This document shows, one piece after another, positions 36,903 through 48,800 of a DNA stretch of 64,000 bases. Below the pieces are notes generated by a model. The model did not search any database and was not told the DNA's origin. It worked only from the letters and a program-made list of their open reading frames with translations. The translations under genes and the position numbers were made by a program. The stretch comes from Annulohypoxylon bovei var. microspora (taxonomy: Eukaryota > Ascomycota > Sordariomycetes > Xylariales > Hypoxylaceae), in assembly GCA_022836615.1 (NCBI GenBank), contig MU405231.1, positions 291,276-355,275 on the forward strand. Direction: 5' to 3'. How positions within the stretch are numbered: position 1 is the first letter of the stretch; each line of letters opens with the position of its first letter.

Positions 36903-37622
36903 CGCTTCGGATTACAGTCTCGAAGGTCCCACTGGCAAAGCCTACAGAGACAATCAGCGGGGAACATATTGGTACCATGAGGCTCGTCGAAGATCTACGT
37001 TCTTTAATATAATCCCCAGTCTTGATCGGTTCTCCAACCAGGATACCCCATACGACTCCATAATATTTCCGTCGAACCCCAAATTTTCTTTTCCCCAAGC
37101 CTTCGAAGGCGTTCGCTAAGCCGTTTCCGGCCTTTTTCACCGCCGAAATCTTGAAATTCGCCGTAATTCTTACCCGAGATTACGGTAGCTACCATCAATT
37201 CATGAAATCATATAGTATTAGAGCCGGGGTCGCTCGTGGGCCTTGGGAATCACGGAGAGGAGGATCAGGAACTGCGGGGTTGTCTTCATCTCGTTCCACA
37301 TCGTCGGAACCAAACTCCCGGCAAAACATCGCCAAAGTATCCGTAGTCGGTTAATAGTCTATAACAATTCCATTGGTACCTTTTTTTGGTCATGCTATGG
37401 TAGCTAGACTTTCATCCCAATAATTTTTTTTCTTCATGTGATGTAACCCGTTTATATGACCCGTCGTTCCGAGCCAAATGTGTATCGTAAAACCGGTCCC
37501 CTTAAGAATGGAATGCATCCCTCTTCCTGCCAGTTACTTCAGTGTCAAGTTCTCCGATGAGAAGTTGAGATCATCGTGCATCGGCTAGTTCGGAGGGGCC
37601 CGTTTTCTCCATCCGCAATAAC
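36903..37622. other. Intergenic upstream of GH92 gene
   Basis: About 720 bases between the GH92 start and the 3' end of the DUF4267 gene, which lies on the same strand. It should contain the GH92 promoter. Short frames on both strands are unrecognisable. Confidence 0.5.
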
Positions 37623-38129
37623 TTATTTCCTGAAAACCTGGAAGCCTCCCGCTGCCGCCGCCACTCTCGGAATTGATAATGCCCTCCACACCGACCATCC
37701 GCCGAGGATAACGAAGGTGCCCCAGTGGCCCCAAGCCTTCTTTCTATTTTTCTCCCCTCCGTTGAACCAGATGACGAACCCGTCTCCTAGACCCGCGAGA
37801 GCCATGATGGCCGTGAATGCCGTAACAGCGTCGTCATGTTTTAGCCATTTTAGAACTCCTAGGGATAGGCCGTATGTGACTTCGCGAATGCCTTTTAGGT
37901 GTATCAATGGGGATGCGCGACCCTCTTCAGCGCCGCTGGGGCGTCTTTCGCTACCACGTTCGCGTTTTTCGCCCCGTTCCCGCTTGGACCGGGGTGCTGG
38001 TTCCAGCGGTAAGCCGAATCGGCCGTATTCTTGTGTGGGGCGGATGAAGCAATTCACGCCAAGAAGTATGCTTCCAGCGCCTATGAAGTAGGCGGGTATA
38101 GGCGGTGCAGCTCGAAAGTTATAAACCAT
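37623..38129 (-). CDS. DUF4267-type small membrane protein
   Basis: An intronless frame of 168 codons beginning MVYNFRAAPPIPAYFIGAGS. Four hydrophobic segments are visible: about residues 8-28, 74-92, 98-120 and 132-150. Their pattern (GAGSILLGVNCFIRP, KGIREVTYGLSLGVLKWL, ALAGLGDGFVIWFNGG, WGHWGTFVILGGWSVWRAL) fits the DUF4267 family of fungal four-helix membrane proteins. Between helices 1 and 2 there is a highly charged insert rich in Arg, Glu and Lys (about residues 43-68), unusual for a family normally near 130 residues. Such genes often sit near secondary-metabolism or stress genes, but none is seen here. The function is unknown. The antisense frame at 37576-38091 is a shadow of this gene. 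Confidence 0.8.
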   Translation of the reverse strand: MVYNFRAAPPIPAYFIGAGSILLGVNCFIRPTQEYGRFGLPLEPAPRSKRERGEKRERGSERRPSGAEEGRASPLIHLKGIREVTYGLSLGVLKWLKHDDAVTAFTAIMALAGLGDGFVIWFNGGEKNRKKAWGHWGTFVILGGWSVWRALSIPRVAAAAGGFQVFRK

Positions 38130-40877
38130 ATTGTGAGGCTTTTTATTTGATTTTGGAGGAGAGGTCTTTCTTCAATAAAAAAGCTGGTGAAAATTTGAGC
38201 AGGGTCGTTCGGGCTTCTTAAAGGTCTTGTTATGCTGGAATATGGAGCTATATGGGGCGGTCAGCTACGTGGCGGAGTCCAACATGTCGATCGAGGAGGC
38301 GAGATATCCACCAGGTCCATCGTACGTGCGTCTTCCGGGCTCCAACTAAATCCGATCCCTATGACCGGCATATTTAGTATGTACGCCACGCTTAGGATCA
38401 GGGTCGATTCTGACATGGCCTGAAGAGCAAGACAGCCTCAAATAAGTACCGCATAGAACTAGAGCCAATTAGAACTCAGGTTAATCATGATATACTTACT
38501 CTGATTGGTAAACTTCCTTGTCTGGTGCTTATATACCCCTGTCTGAAGCTTTCTTACACCTTAGGGTATAAGTTGATTTCAGCCCAATCCCCTAATCCTA
38601 ACTTTAACAATTAAAAAAAATCATATAAGGCTATAAACATCATGAACTACCAAGTTGGGTGTTCGGTATTTATGCTTGGGACTATAATATTCCGAATAAG
38701 TTAAGCTATATCATATAACACGACTTTGATAACGATTCTGAGACTCAAATGAAGGGTGTTTGAGTTTTTACTCGATAGGATGAATGACCTATAACATATA
38801 GTCATGGAAACGATGGCAAAGGACTTTGATTATCAAGATCTTTGACCGGTAGGTACATACATAGGTAGGTACCTGGAAATAACTAAAGATAGAAACAAGC
38901 GTATTAGCAAAAGGTCTCGCTACTACGGGTTTCTTTTTTAAGTGCTCACATATGACATCGACTTCGAATGTTACTTACAGTTTATTACACACATTACCTA
39001 CTTAAACTTAGAATATGTAGCCGCTTGTCATTTATGTGCTTCGTCATTTGAGTGGGAAACATTGCCACGGCTGCGATTATAACTTATGATGTTACATTCA
39101 TTGAATAGCACTCGCGTAAATGGTAGTAAGTCGTATGTATAGGTATATCAAATTGTATTGGCTCTTAGGTTAGATTCTTGCACGAGTTGAATAAGGAGGT
39201 GGTCTCTTGAGGCATACAATGGCATACGCCAAGGAGTTTTCATGAGTGACACCACCATTTAGACTTCACTTGCATTGCTATGTCGTCTACATATATAAAA
39301 AGATATACAGAAATAATGATTGAACCGAGTTGAGAACTACTAACATGTTTAACATGTTTGCTGCAAGTGGCCGTTTAAACTGAACAGAAGGGCCTAAAGG
39401 GCGAGTCTCCAAGTTTGATGTGAATAAGTTAGTAGGTAGATATAAAGGTGACAAATTATCTAATATTCAAAACATAAGATTATAGGTAATCTGTTTAACT
39501 GTCGTGATATTTTCATATTGTGTTTGAAACTTAAAGGTTTCGAAATGGCGTGGAATACGTAACGTTAGGAGTAGAAGTACACAGCCTCACAGTTCGCCTG
39601 GGTGTAAAAAACGAGATAATTCATCACCTATTTGAATCACGCTTACTCATTACCTACCTGGGTAACAAAGGCTTCCTCGAAAAATGCACTCGTGTTAGTT
39701 ATGTAGCTGTTTCAACTTCTTTATGAAACATGCAAGCCACCTTAGAAGATAATCGTAGAAATGCGTCTCAATAATGTTAAAAATGAAAATCAACTGTTCA
39801 CATACGTTGATAACATTGAATGAATATTTACAAAACAAGACGAAGTGTTCTAGATATATCATATTGTGGTGATCATCGAGGTAGGGCTGGCCCAGCGAAG
39901 GGATGTTCATACAATTATGCAGGGAGAAAAATTGGGAAATATTAATCTTCTTTTGAGTCTTATGTCATGTACCTAGGTACCTATCCAATAGAAGGGTAAC
40001 TGTCGCGCTACGATACACTTAAAAAATGTATTCTTATGAAACTCTTATCCGGTAGTTACCAGGTAGGTAAGTGAAGTTGAAATGGTTCTCATAATGCTCA
40101 CGTGTGGAATGTGGCTAAGAATAGTCTGTGCGGTTTACCCGTCGAACGATGAGACGATCGATAGGGACATATGTAGAAACACTTCTTCTCCACCAAGCCA
40201 CGTACATATGTAGAGCTTCACCTGAGTCAGCAGAATGCGGGTAAACGGCAGTATCGCATAACATAGTAGAAATCGGGTTCAGTATGGCATTGCCATCTAT
40301 GAAAGCCAGCAAAGTCGCGGGAGGCCTAGGACGTGAACAACATGGATAACTCGCCGAGCTTTCTGAATAGCTGCGACGGAGCCAAGCTTTTATATCCTAG
40401 CCGCAGATCCTCTGACGAATGGGCACGTAAGCTTCGTTATCTTTTTTGCTTCCCAATCGAACAAATTTGGGTGGGGTCTTGATGAATCTGGGGTTAGGCC
40501 CGTGATGGTGTTTCAGCGCAGAAACATCAAACCTTTGCGGTCGTCATCTACTCAGCAACAACATTGTTTCTCAAATGTGTGGGTGGATAGGAACTTGTGT
40601 CAAATAATGAACTGAGACGGCAAACACGCTATTTGAATAAAGGAGGTGACGTGCTTACCGTATTGATGCGATTGGTAAAATATTTAGATATTTTACGTTT
40701 ATCTGATATTATGAGACCCGGCGCAGAGGTTCTTGGCTCACACCACGGGGCCTCGGTTTCAGGTGCACGCTATTGGTGATCAAGGCGAGTTTCACCTGCT
40801 TCAAGATCTCACATCCCCTTAGACCCTCTGGCCAGGATGTTTCTCGAGCTGCTTGAGATAATGGAAGTTGTTCCATG
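38130..40877. other. AT-rich gene-poor stretch
   Basis: About 2.7 kb of AT-rich DNA (richest from about 38500 to 40000) with no supportable gene. A GTACCTAGGTACC palindrome lies at 39969-39981. Frames near 39695-39910 and 40115-40312 (-) are AT-driven and unrecognisable. Confidence 0.5.
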
Positions 40878-40889
40878 TATATATATAAA
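40878..40889 (+). promoter_or_regulatory. TATA element of the eight-cysteine precursor gene
   Basis: A TATATATATAAA run lies about 175 bases before the ATG at 41062 and is followed by a leader without an in-frame upstream ATG in good context. It is the best core-promoter candidate for that gene. Confidence 0.5.
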
Positions 40890-41061
40890 GAAGCTGAGGC
40901 GATCAGTGCCGTTCACATGAAGATCTTCAATTGCGCCATCTCTCCGACGATCCGCAAAATACTTTCGTTCACTACAATAGTTGTTATTTCTGCCCGCGAG
41001 TCACTCTCTCCACCGAGGACAATACTTAAGCAGCTTGGAATCAAAACACATCGCCTTCGTC

Positions 41062-41388
41062 ATGAAGTTTACAGCTCTTCCCAACGTCGCCATGATTCTC
41101 GTCATGTGCGCATCTCTTATTGCGGCGCTACCGGTCGACGCCGAGGGACATCCGATAAGGGGAATTAAGAGTTTAAGGAGCAGCGGTTGCTCTATGTCGA
41201 AGATTAGAGATTGCGTCAACGATACAGGACTTGAGAGTTCATTATGCTTCGCGCAAGTATGCTCGGGCACACAGAAGAAAATGAGGGTGATTAAGCGCCA
41301 AGATCAATGTACCGAAGAAAACCTGCTCCAATGCGCTGTCATGGAATGGCGAGAGGCTGAAGTGTGCTTCCAGGAGTTATGCCTATAG
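41062..41388 (+). CDS. Secreted precursor with two tandem 4-cysteine modules
   Basis: A single exon of 108 codons. The ATG at 41062 opens a clear signal peptide (about residues 1-22, MKFTALPNVAMILVMCASLIAA). The rest contains eight cysteines arranged as two modules with identical spacing C-x7-C-x10-C-x4-C: residues 43/51/62/67 and 83/91/102/107. Both modules end in CF-x-x-(V/L)-C, so they look like an ancient internal duplication. Between them lies a basic spacer ending in Lys-Arg (78-79) directly followed by QDQC, a typical Kex2 cleavage site. Inference: the secretory pathway may cut this into two related disulfide-bonded peptides of about 30-55 residues. I do not recognise the family. It may be an effector-like, antimicrobial or signalling peptide; nothing in the sequence chooses between these. 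It stands alone between non-coding stretches of more than 2 kb. Confidence 0.8.
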   Translation: MKFTALPNVAMILVMCASLIAALPVDAEGHPIRGIKSLRSSGCSMSKIRDCVNDTGLESSLCFAQVCSGTQKKMRVIKRQDQCTEENLLQCAVMEWREAEVCFQELCL

Positions 41389-43801
41389 GATTACCTCGGA
41401 TATTATGCGGATTATAAATTTATGGAATATTTCAAACCGGTTCCCGCCATAACGAATGTGGTCGTCACGAAAAAAACGAGACGACGGAAGACATCGACGA
41501 TAATACGCCCCGCGCGCCGATCATTCGAGCAGTCGAGAGTCAGCGTCGGAAAGATGATCTTTTGAGATCTGAAGTTTGCCGGGTCGATAAGCGACATTCG
41601 CTTGGCTGAAGGGAGGGCGAACGATAGCGCCGATGAAATGCGGAGGATTTATCGCTAAATGCCGTTTGTTTGAATTGCGATGGCAGTCGGGCCTCATTCG
41701 CTTGATTGAAGGCTACCTATGCTATACTGAGAGCGGTTGAGACGTTTCTTAGGCCGTTCAGCTGTATCTAATGGCTGTTATGAGTTTACCTTGTATGTAA
41801 AAAATAAGAGTTGAACACAATAGAGATCGAAATACCCCTGTTAACAAGAGTCTTGTAGAATAGTGATGAATAGATTGTGAATATTGAAGTCTAGTTCAAT
41901 TCAGATACAATCCTTCTTGTTGAAACTTGAATAGGTACCTAGGTATTTAGAGGTGATAGTTCGAAATCTGCGGACTGTTATCTCACTTATCATATTTCGA
42001 GCTTACATAAGCCATGCTTGTCCTATCGTCATGTCAAGCTATGCCTTTTGCGACGGAACATTTTTCCTTCTAACATTGAAAATTGAAACTTCTCATTTCA
42101 AAGTTCCATAATGCTGATGAACCACACCCATCTCTTCCGTGTCATTATACACAGGTTGGGGGATTGAAGACTTGGCTTAATATTTAATTCAATCGGAGCC
42201 TTCTCGGGGCGTGCTCCTTATTCGTGAATATTTTGACTGCGGTGTGCTCAATGGCCTTCCCTCCCTAGCCTTTTATTAACTTACAGATAGTGCTTGGAGC
42301 TACTACTCTAGCACGTAGGATCTTCTCGCCCTCGGCGAGGCAATCCCAACACATTGATTTCAACCACCAACGCAAACTCATCGGTGGTTAGAATATGTGG
42401 CGTTCACTTCATCGTTGGAGATGTTCATCGGTACGCCGTGGGAGATCATCCGTATACATGTCTCAACGCGACTGTATCCAACCGGCCTAATCGCCGGGTC
42501 GCGGACGGCGTGGCGCGCGGCTGTCAATCTTAGAACTCCGGATGAAATTGCGCAAGCTGATACGCAGCTCTTTTGGCTACAGGGCAGCTGTGAGGCATGG
42601 GCTTCTATGGACAGACTTGTGTACGAGTACCGTGCCCTTGACGAAATGATTTTTGGCTTAGCCGACACAGGCTCTGGAGGTGCAGCTACGTGCGTTTAGT
42701 TCGTCGGATTTCGAGTTACGTCGCAAAGAGTCAATCAAGTTGTGGAAGAGTTGTGAGATTATGAAAAGATTACGGGGTTGATTCGGGTTTAAGACAATTG
42801 TCTAATAGTGTATTATGTGGTTGAAATACTTGCTATCTCTTACTGACCTCTTAATAACCTTACCTTTGTGGCTGCATATTTACACATCACAGTATTCTAC
42901 CAAGGCGACTGGTTAAGTATTTACATTGGAGTTTACCTTGAATTTATTAGATAACCATATATGAAGCCAAATGACTTGCGTTTCTTCATACCTACATGAT
43001 GCAACCGTTGTTATGACCCCTTTCCACATGCTTAGGCGAATCTCGGCTTCCGGCACCGTATCTCGTTCAGCTTCCCCTATCTTGATTACTTGCTGCCTAA
43101 CCACTGCTACTGTCAATCTCTCGGGAATAACATCTTGTGTCATTCATTTCCCGCTTCGAGGTGGTTGTGACCTCTTTTTACCTCTAAGCTCCCTCGCCCC
43201 CAGACGAACATGATTAACGCAGGGATAGCGCAGTCACTGCAGATACGAATATGTGTGGGAGACGCAGGGGTTAGCCAGTCTGGATGTTTGCTTTTACCCT
43301 TACTTATATCAAACTAGGTACGGGCAAGTATACGAGAGCACCTGCATCAATGCTACGATCGGCAGAGTTATAATATGGCACCTGGCTGATGGAGATAGGA
43401 GTCGCAGCATGTCGCCTAAGAAGGGGTGGACAGAAACGTAACAATGGGTTTGTAACCCCTAAGTTCTACGGATGCACGTTTTTATCTAGATTTTTTTATT
43501 TAAAAAAGAAAAAAAAGACTGCCGCTCATGAAAGCGTCTACAGGGCACACATCACAGAATAATAAGGACAGGTTGGTTCAATATATACAATAGAACGTAG
43601 TATTCGCTATAGAACAACCCGGCTCAATCCATGAGCCGGAAAGTGCATACAAGATATCATATGTACAATATACAATTTTCCGCTCAAATGTAACGCCCGC
43701 ATCACGATCCCAACTCGTCCATGAATTGCTCGCAAGTCATATCCTTCCAATCATGTTACGTACACATATATACCTGGGTAGTGGGTACCTGCCTAAGTAG
43801 T
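41389..43801. other. Gene-poor stretch
   Basis: About 2.4 kb between the eight-cysteine gene and the 3' end of the Ser/Thr-rich gene. A TACCTAGGTA palindrome lies at 41936. One possible coding relic at 42421-42699 is listed separately. Other short frames are unrecognisable. Confidence 0.5.
42421..42699 (+). pseudogene. Possible coding relic or unrecognised exon
   Basis: An open frame of 92 codons from ATG (MFIGTPWEIIRIHVSTRLYP) to the stop. Its composition looks protein-like (PDEIAQADTQLFWLQGSCEA, then WASMDRLVYEYRALDEMIFG) and it is GC-richer than its surroundings. No upstream exon with good splice sites was found, and the overlapping minus-strand frame of similar length weakens the case. 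I do not recognise the family. It may be the last exon of a decayed gene. Confidence 0.22.
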
Positions 43802-45885
43802 TCAGAGGCCGCTGCTCGTGCAGGCGCACATCCCGCTCGGCAGGACGGTAGTAGTGACGATGCTAGTGACGGTCGAGGCTGCGCCGCCCCCGCTCATGGT
43901 CGTGAAGACGGTAGTCGTGCTCCCGATACCGCTCCCGCTTCCGCCGACAGTAACGGTGGATGGGGCGGCCGTGACCGTGACGGTCGAACTCTCGCCGCCG
44001 CCAACGGTGATGGTGGACGGGGAAGCCATAGCCGTAGCCGTAATTGTAACGGTGGAGCCTTCGCCGCCGCCGACGGTCTTGGTAATGACCGACTGTGACG
44101 CCGCTGGCATGGAAACCGTGACGGTAGACGCGGCTTCCGTTTTGGTGATAATCGTGGTTTCCCCGCCGCTCACGGTTGCACCTGAGCCGCCGACAGTAAC
44201 AGTAGACGGGGAAGCAGTGACGGTGATGGTCGAGCCTTCACCACCGCCAACCGTCTTAGTAATAACCGACTGCGACGGCGCCGGAACAGAGACTGTGACG
44301 GTGGACGCCTCGGCTGTTTTAGTGATAATCGTGGTTTCTCCACCGCTCATGGTCGTGCCCGAGTCACCGACAGTAATGGTGGACGGGGAAGTGGTGACTG
44401 TGACGGTCTCGCCTGAGCCGCCGCCAATTGTCTTGGTTACAATCGTAGTATCTCCGCCAGAAACACTGATCATGGTCGTGTCTGAGCCGCTGGCGCTGGC
44501 GCTGTTGCCCACGGTGACTGTCACAATTTTGGGGGGCACGCTAGTAGTCTGGACGACAGGGACGGAACCGGAAATTGTGATGGTAGTGAGAACCACCGAG
44601 CCCGGGGCGCTGGTGGTGATGACGGACGCAGAGGCGGAAGATACCTCGCTTGTTGGTGCGGACCTAGTGAAAGTTACTGTGCTGAGGACAACCGTTCCGT
44701 TGAGCTGCTTGCTGATGGTTCTAGTAACTATCTCTGATCCTGAATGGGGAGATACCGAGTGTGTTTCCACGGGTTTGGTGACGGTGTATGTGCTAAGGAT
44801 AACAGTTCCATTGGAAGGTCTGCTAACTGTCCTAGTAATTACTGTTTCTGAAGGGGAGGATACTGCACTTGTTGGCAGAGCCTCGGTGCTAGTTAATGTG
44901 CTAAGACTAACTGTTCCGTTGAAGGGTATGCTAACCGTCTTCGTAATTACCGATTCTGAGGCGGAAGATACTGCACCTGTTGCCACGGATTGGGTAGTAG
45001 TTAATGTGCTGAGAACGACCGATCCGTTAGAAGTACTGCTAATTGTACTAGTAATCACTAATTCCGAAGGAGAAGATGTGATAGTAGACGATGATGTGTT
45101 GATAGTAGAGGCGCTAGCCGTTGTGGTTGGGGGAGAAGCTGTAGAAGAGAGAGTTACCTAGGGAATATGTTAGTGATTGGGTATTAAAGAGATAGCTAAG
45201 TTATGTAGCTTACGGTGTTGGGAGCTGTGGTGTTAGAGAAAGTCTCAGTCGGTTTATTTCCAGGAGTAGTGAAGCTCGTTTCTGAGCTTGACGTCGTGCC
45301 AATAGCTTTTGCCGAGCTGGTAGCACTGATACCAACACCTGTCGAGGAGCTCTTGACACTGGCGGTAAGAGTAGAGGTAGAGGTGGGCCTATGAATCGAA
45401 TGCGATAAAGTGAAGGATGCTACGATCGACGAGGAAATCTTAGAGACCTCCGTGACCGGGCAGACAGTAGTGGTGATATCGACGACGCTTGTTACGAGTA
45501 TAGTCGATATAGCTTCTGAAGGCAGTGAGCTAAGAGCTGCCGTGTTAGAAGCGGCCGGGCAATCAGTGATCGTAGCTGCGCATGAGATAATAGTCGAGAT
45601 AGAAGTCACGTTGACAGTCAACGTTGTGAATTCAGGTCCAGCAGTCGAAGTAACGTTAGAAAGGGACGCGCTAGTCAGGGTTGCGGCGGCGGTAGAAAGG
45701 GACTCGCTACTGCACTCTTCTTCCACAGAAGTCGAGGTTCCAGCTACGGATCCTGAGGATGAGGCGATCGGAGTAGTGACAAATGTTTCATTCGCAAATG
45801 CTCGTCGTCCAGGAGAGCCCTTCACTGCCCACCCTTGTGCAAGCAGAAGGAGGGCAACCAAGGCGTCTTTTCCTGTAAACAGCAT
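43802..45885 (-). CDS. Secreted Ser/Thr-rich repeat protein (wall or adhesin type)
   Basis: Exon 1 is 45885-45214 and exon 2 is 45157-43802. The 56-nt intron (GTAAGC..CTAG) is in phase 0, and the product has 675 residues. A signal peptide opens the protein (MLFTGKDALVALLLLAQGWA). Nearly all the rest is Ser, Thr, Val, Gly and Ala, as in heavily O-mannosylated fungal wall proteins. Residues of about 240-385 hold four units of about 36-37 residues, each with an NGS/NGT sequon followed by VxLST. The C-terminal third holds a different, Gly-rich repeat of 59 residues (SPSTxTVGxSGxTxSGGETT...) in two full copies and partial ones. The end (GMCACTSSGL) has no hydrophobic tail, so there is no sign of a GPI anchor. 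It is probably wall-associated or secreted. No catalytic domain is seen. Confidence 0.85.
43850..44400 (-). repeat. Tandem repeat, 177-bp period, in the Ser/Thr-rich gene
   Basis: Two full copies and flanking partial copies of a 59-codon unit (177 bp) beginning SPST-(I/V)-TVG and running through GGETTIITKT and SQSVITKTVGGG. The copies are very similar at the DNA level, which suggests recent duplication or gene conversion and possible length variation between strains. Confidence 0.7.
44680..45080 (-). repeat. Diverged repeat, about 110-bp period, in the Ser/Thr-rich gene
   Basis: Four units of 36-37 codons, each starting NG(S/T)V-x-LST and ending near (S/T)-V-I-T-(K/R)-T-V. The units are more diverged than the 177-bp repeat downstream, so this block is older. 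Each unit supplies one N-glycosylation sequon. Confidence 0.65.
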
Positions 45886-48800
45886 AGTGAAGAAGAAAAA
45901 AACCGATATTCCGAAATTCAGAAAAGACCGTTGAAAAATGAACGAGTAGCCGAGCCCAAGAGAAGGAAAGCCCTAGACTAAGAAAATGAATGGAAGTGAG
46001 GAAAAAAAAGACACTGATCTTTGGTGATGAAGTTATGAGATTGAAGGGATTCTCTCACCTTTTATGACTGTGTCGTTTCAGCCACAATGTGACCAGTTAC
46101 AAGCATAGGTCGTCATGTGTAGGTCATAGAAACCCAGAAAATGATAGAGATTATTACGCCTTGGTGGTTGTTTAGGGCTCAAATTCCCAAATGAGAAAGG
46201 GAAGCCTCATTGAGGATCAATTTAGTCGAGGCCTGCGCCTCGGTTGAAGCAGGTTGACGACGCTCAAGTTAGGCGAAGACCATTAGACATGTTCTACATA
46301 GTTATTTTGGTAACAAAAAGCTCCCCGCTAGTTAAACGAGGCACTTGTTCTTGTTTGATTCCAGGCTAACTTCAATGGATAAGATGTTTTATAGGGGAGC
46401 TGGCGCAAGATGGCTCTACAAATCGCGTGTTGTAGTGATGTTTTCTATTGCAGGGTTGAAGGATCACATCCCTTTGCGGCGTCGCCCTATTCAAGGTAGT
46501 CGGTAGGGTCTAGAAGGGCCTAACGTCATCTAAATGATTCAAGCTAAAAGCGCAGGCAGGATTCACCACTGAAGCTATACCGGAAAACGGTGGAAGGATG
46601 TGTTTGAGGTTGAATACCTGAGTAGCCACCGCAAATATGATACCAAGTTAGACTCGTTTTGCTGATGCCAACTTCTAACTCGTGCCTTGTTTTTGTCCAG
46701 TAAGACGCTCTTTAGCGAGCAGTAAACTGGAAGGTGGTTGTAGTTGAGCCATCCATAGATCGTGGGAACATAGATTGGACGAGGCTCAGCCTTAGTAATT
46801 GTACTTAGATGAATTATCTTCGTCTCTAATTGATGACGATACTGTTAATGTTGTAGATGTTAGAATTTAAATTCCTTGAATATTTTAAAGTTGGTTGAAG
46901 GTACGTACCTACATCTATTAATAGGGGAGCTATTTGGACCAATAGAAAGTTGTAGCCTGTAGCTTATCCCGATGTTCCCACTTTACTTAACTCCGATATT
47001 TTAAGGTTAAACTCAAGTCTAAGGTCATTCAAGACGACATTTCGTCTTTTCGAAAGTTTCCATTAAACATCATTTTGCTTATGCTGCTTGGCTCATGCTA
47101 TCATACTAATTTATGGCAAAATGAGATCTTCATAAGTCTTAGGGGTAGCCATTCAATTGGCCATCTCGAAATATGATGGTTGCAATCACATTGGTTCACC
47201 AACACGTCTTCAAGATCTCCTACATAAGCCAAGCAAGCCACTCCGTATCCCTTTATGAGATTACCCTCTTATCTTATTTGTGGCGGCCTGTATCAAAACG
47301 ATGACACCTTGATCTAGGAACAAATCCAAAAAAAAAATACATACTATGGCTCTGCGGTCCTACTCAAATCACCGGCATGTTTAGGACAGAACCGCGGTCT
47401 TGAAAGTCGTGGCCTCTATCCGTACAGCTGTTGCTGTAACATGATCAATATGGCGAATCCGTATGACGACCCTAATTGAAATTCAAAAGTTGTGCTTTCG
47501 AAGGCTTGGTTGCTTTATGTCTGACTATAGCAATCTAGACCCTAACGACCTACATCGCTACCAAAGTCGAAGTAGTTCCGAGAGCGGATACAGTGGACAA
47601 GTCGCCGAGCATGCGGTAACCACATGCAAGTAACAAGACCTTATTTATTATATTATAACTTGCACAGTGTGATAAGCACACCCGTGATGATGGTGTTTAC
47701 TCTTTGAGGTTTAGCTACCTGCAACCTTCCCGTCCGGAACTCATCCGCGCTTTCGCCCTGATGATCTCGTCTATGTAGCCGAGCCTCTTACTACCTACCC
47801 CTTTCTTCGAGCTGTCTGAGAGCTTCAATAACAGAGCTAGGAAAAGTTCAGGTTTAAGGCCTACTGATTCTGTGGCACGTTGCATCTCGATATGATGAGG
47901 CTTTCGGCATTGGGCCAGCCGCAATTCGGAAGTGGGCTACTACACTTAACCTTGTCTGTACGAAGTTGGACAGGCAGCAATATATACACTGAGACCGGGG
48001 AATATCACCACTCTCGGCTACACTGTAGCGCAGCACAGTTCTTCGGAGAATATCAACGTTCCGGAATCTACGTCGGCGGCTATCACTGCGCCTCAACATC
48101 CAGCTTTCTTACCTCTGAACTATTCCGTCGATTGAGACGTCTGAATAGGTAAAAGCATGGAAATTATATTCCATCAATAATACGATCACAGACGTATCAC
48201 ATATCAACTAGAGCGCAACGAAGCACATAATCTATGCTTGCCAATTCAGCTCTGGCAATTGAAAGCTCGACCTGTGTAGCATTTCGCTCGTTTCACTACA
48301 CCTCTCACCACACCTCTCACCAAATATCATTCGGCCCATGTCAGCTTAGATTGGCAAAGCCTGTAAGGTGTTTAACTCGTTAGGTTTAATAATTGACGTC
48401 AAGGACTTGTGATGAGTTCTCTTTGTCCTGTTATTTTCAGAACATTCAACATTTGCCAGCAGCACGAATATTTCCCGGCATGAAGGTCAAAATTAAGGCC
48501 TGTGGACGCAAAGAATTTTGATGTATCAACCCCCACGGCTCGTCCAGCTCCAATGCAAATGCAATGTAGGTACAATGCATTGCCGACTCTACCTCGTCGT
48601 TATTACTACGCAATATAAGAGTCGATATGCTGCAACGCTACCTAAAATCAGACTGCCAAACAGTCTACATCTGTCTCAATTGCTTAGCAGCATCTGATCT
48701 TATTTGGAGAGCCCGAAACCCGAGGATCCAACACTCCTGGAATGAGCTCTCGTCGACCATAATCAAAGGCGTAAATCGGCTATAACACCAGCTTTTCAAC

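Noticed and set aside
37576..38091. 171-codon frame on the plus strand
   Set aside because: It overlaps the DUF4267 gene almost entirely in antisense. The minus-strand product has ordered membrane helices and family motifs; this one does not.
43818..45161. 447-codon open frame on the plus strand opposite the Ser/Thr-rich gene
   Set aside because: It is Val/Thr/Pro-biased repetitive antisense translation of the repeat gene. The minus strand has the signal peptide, an in-phase intron and a known protein type.
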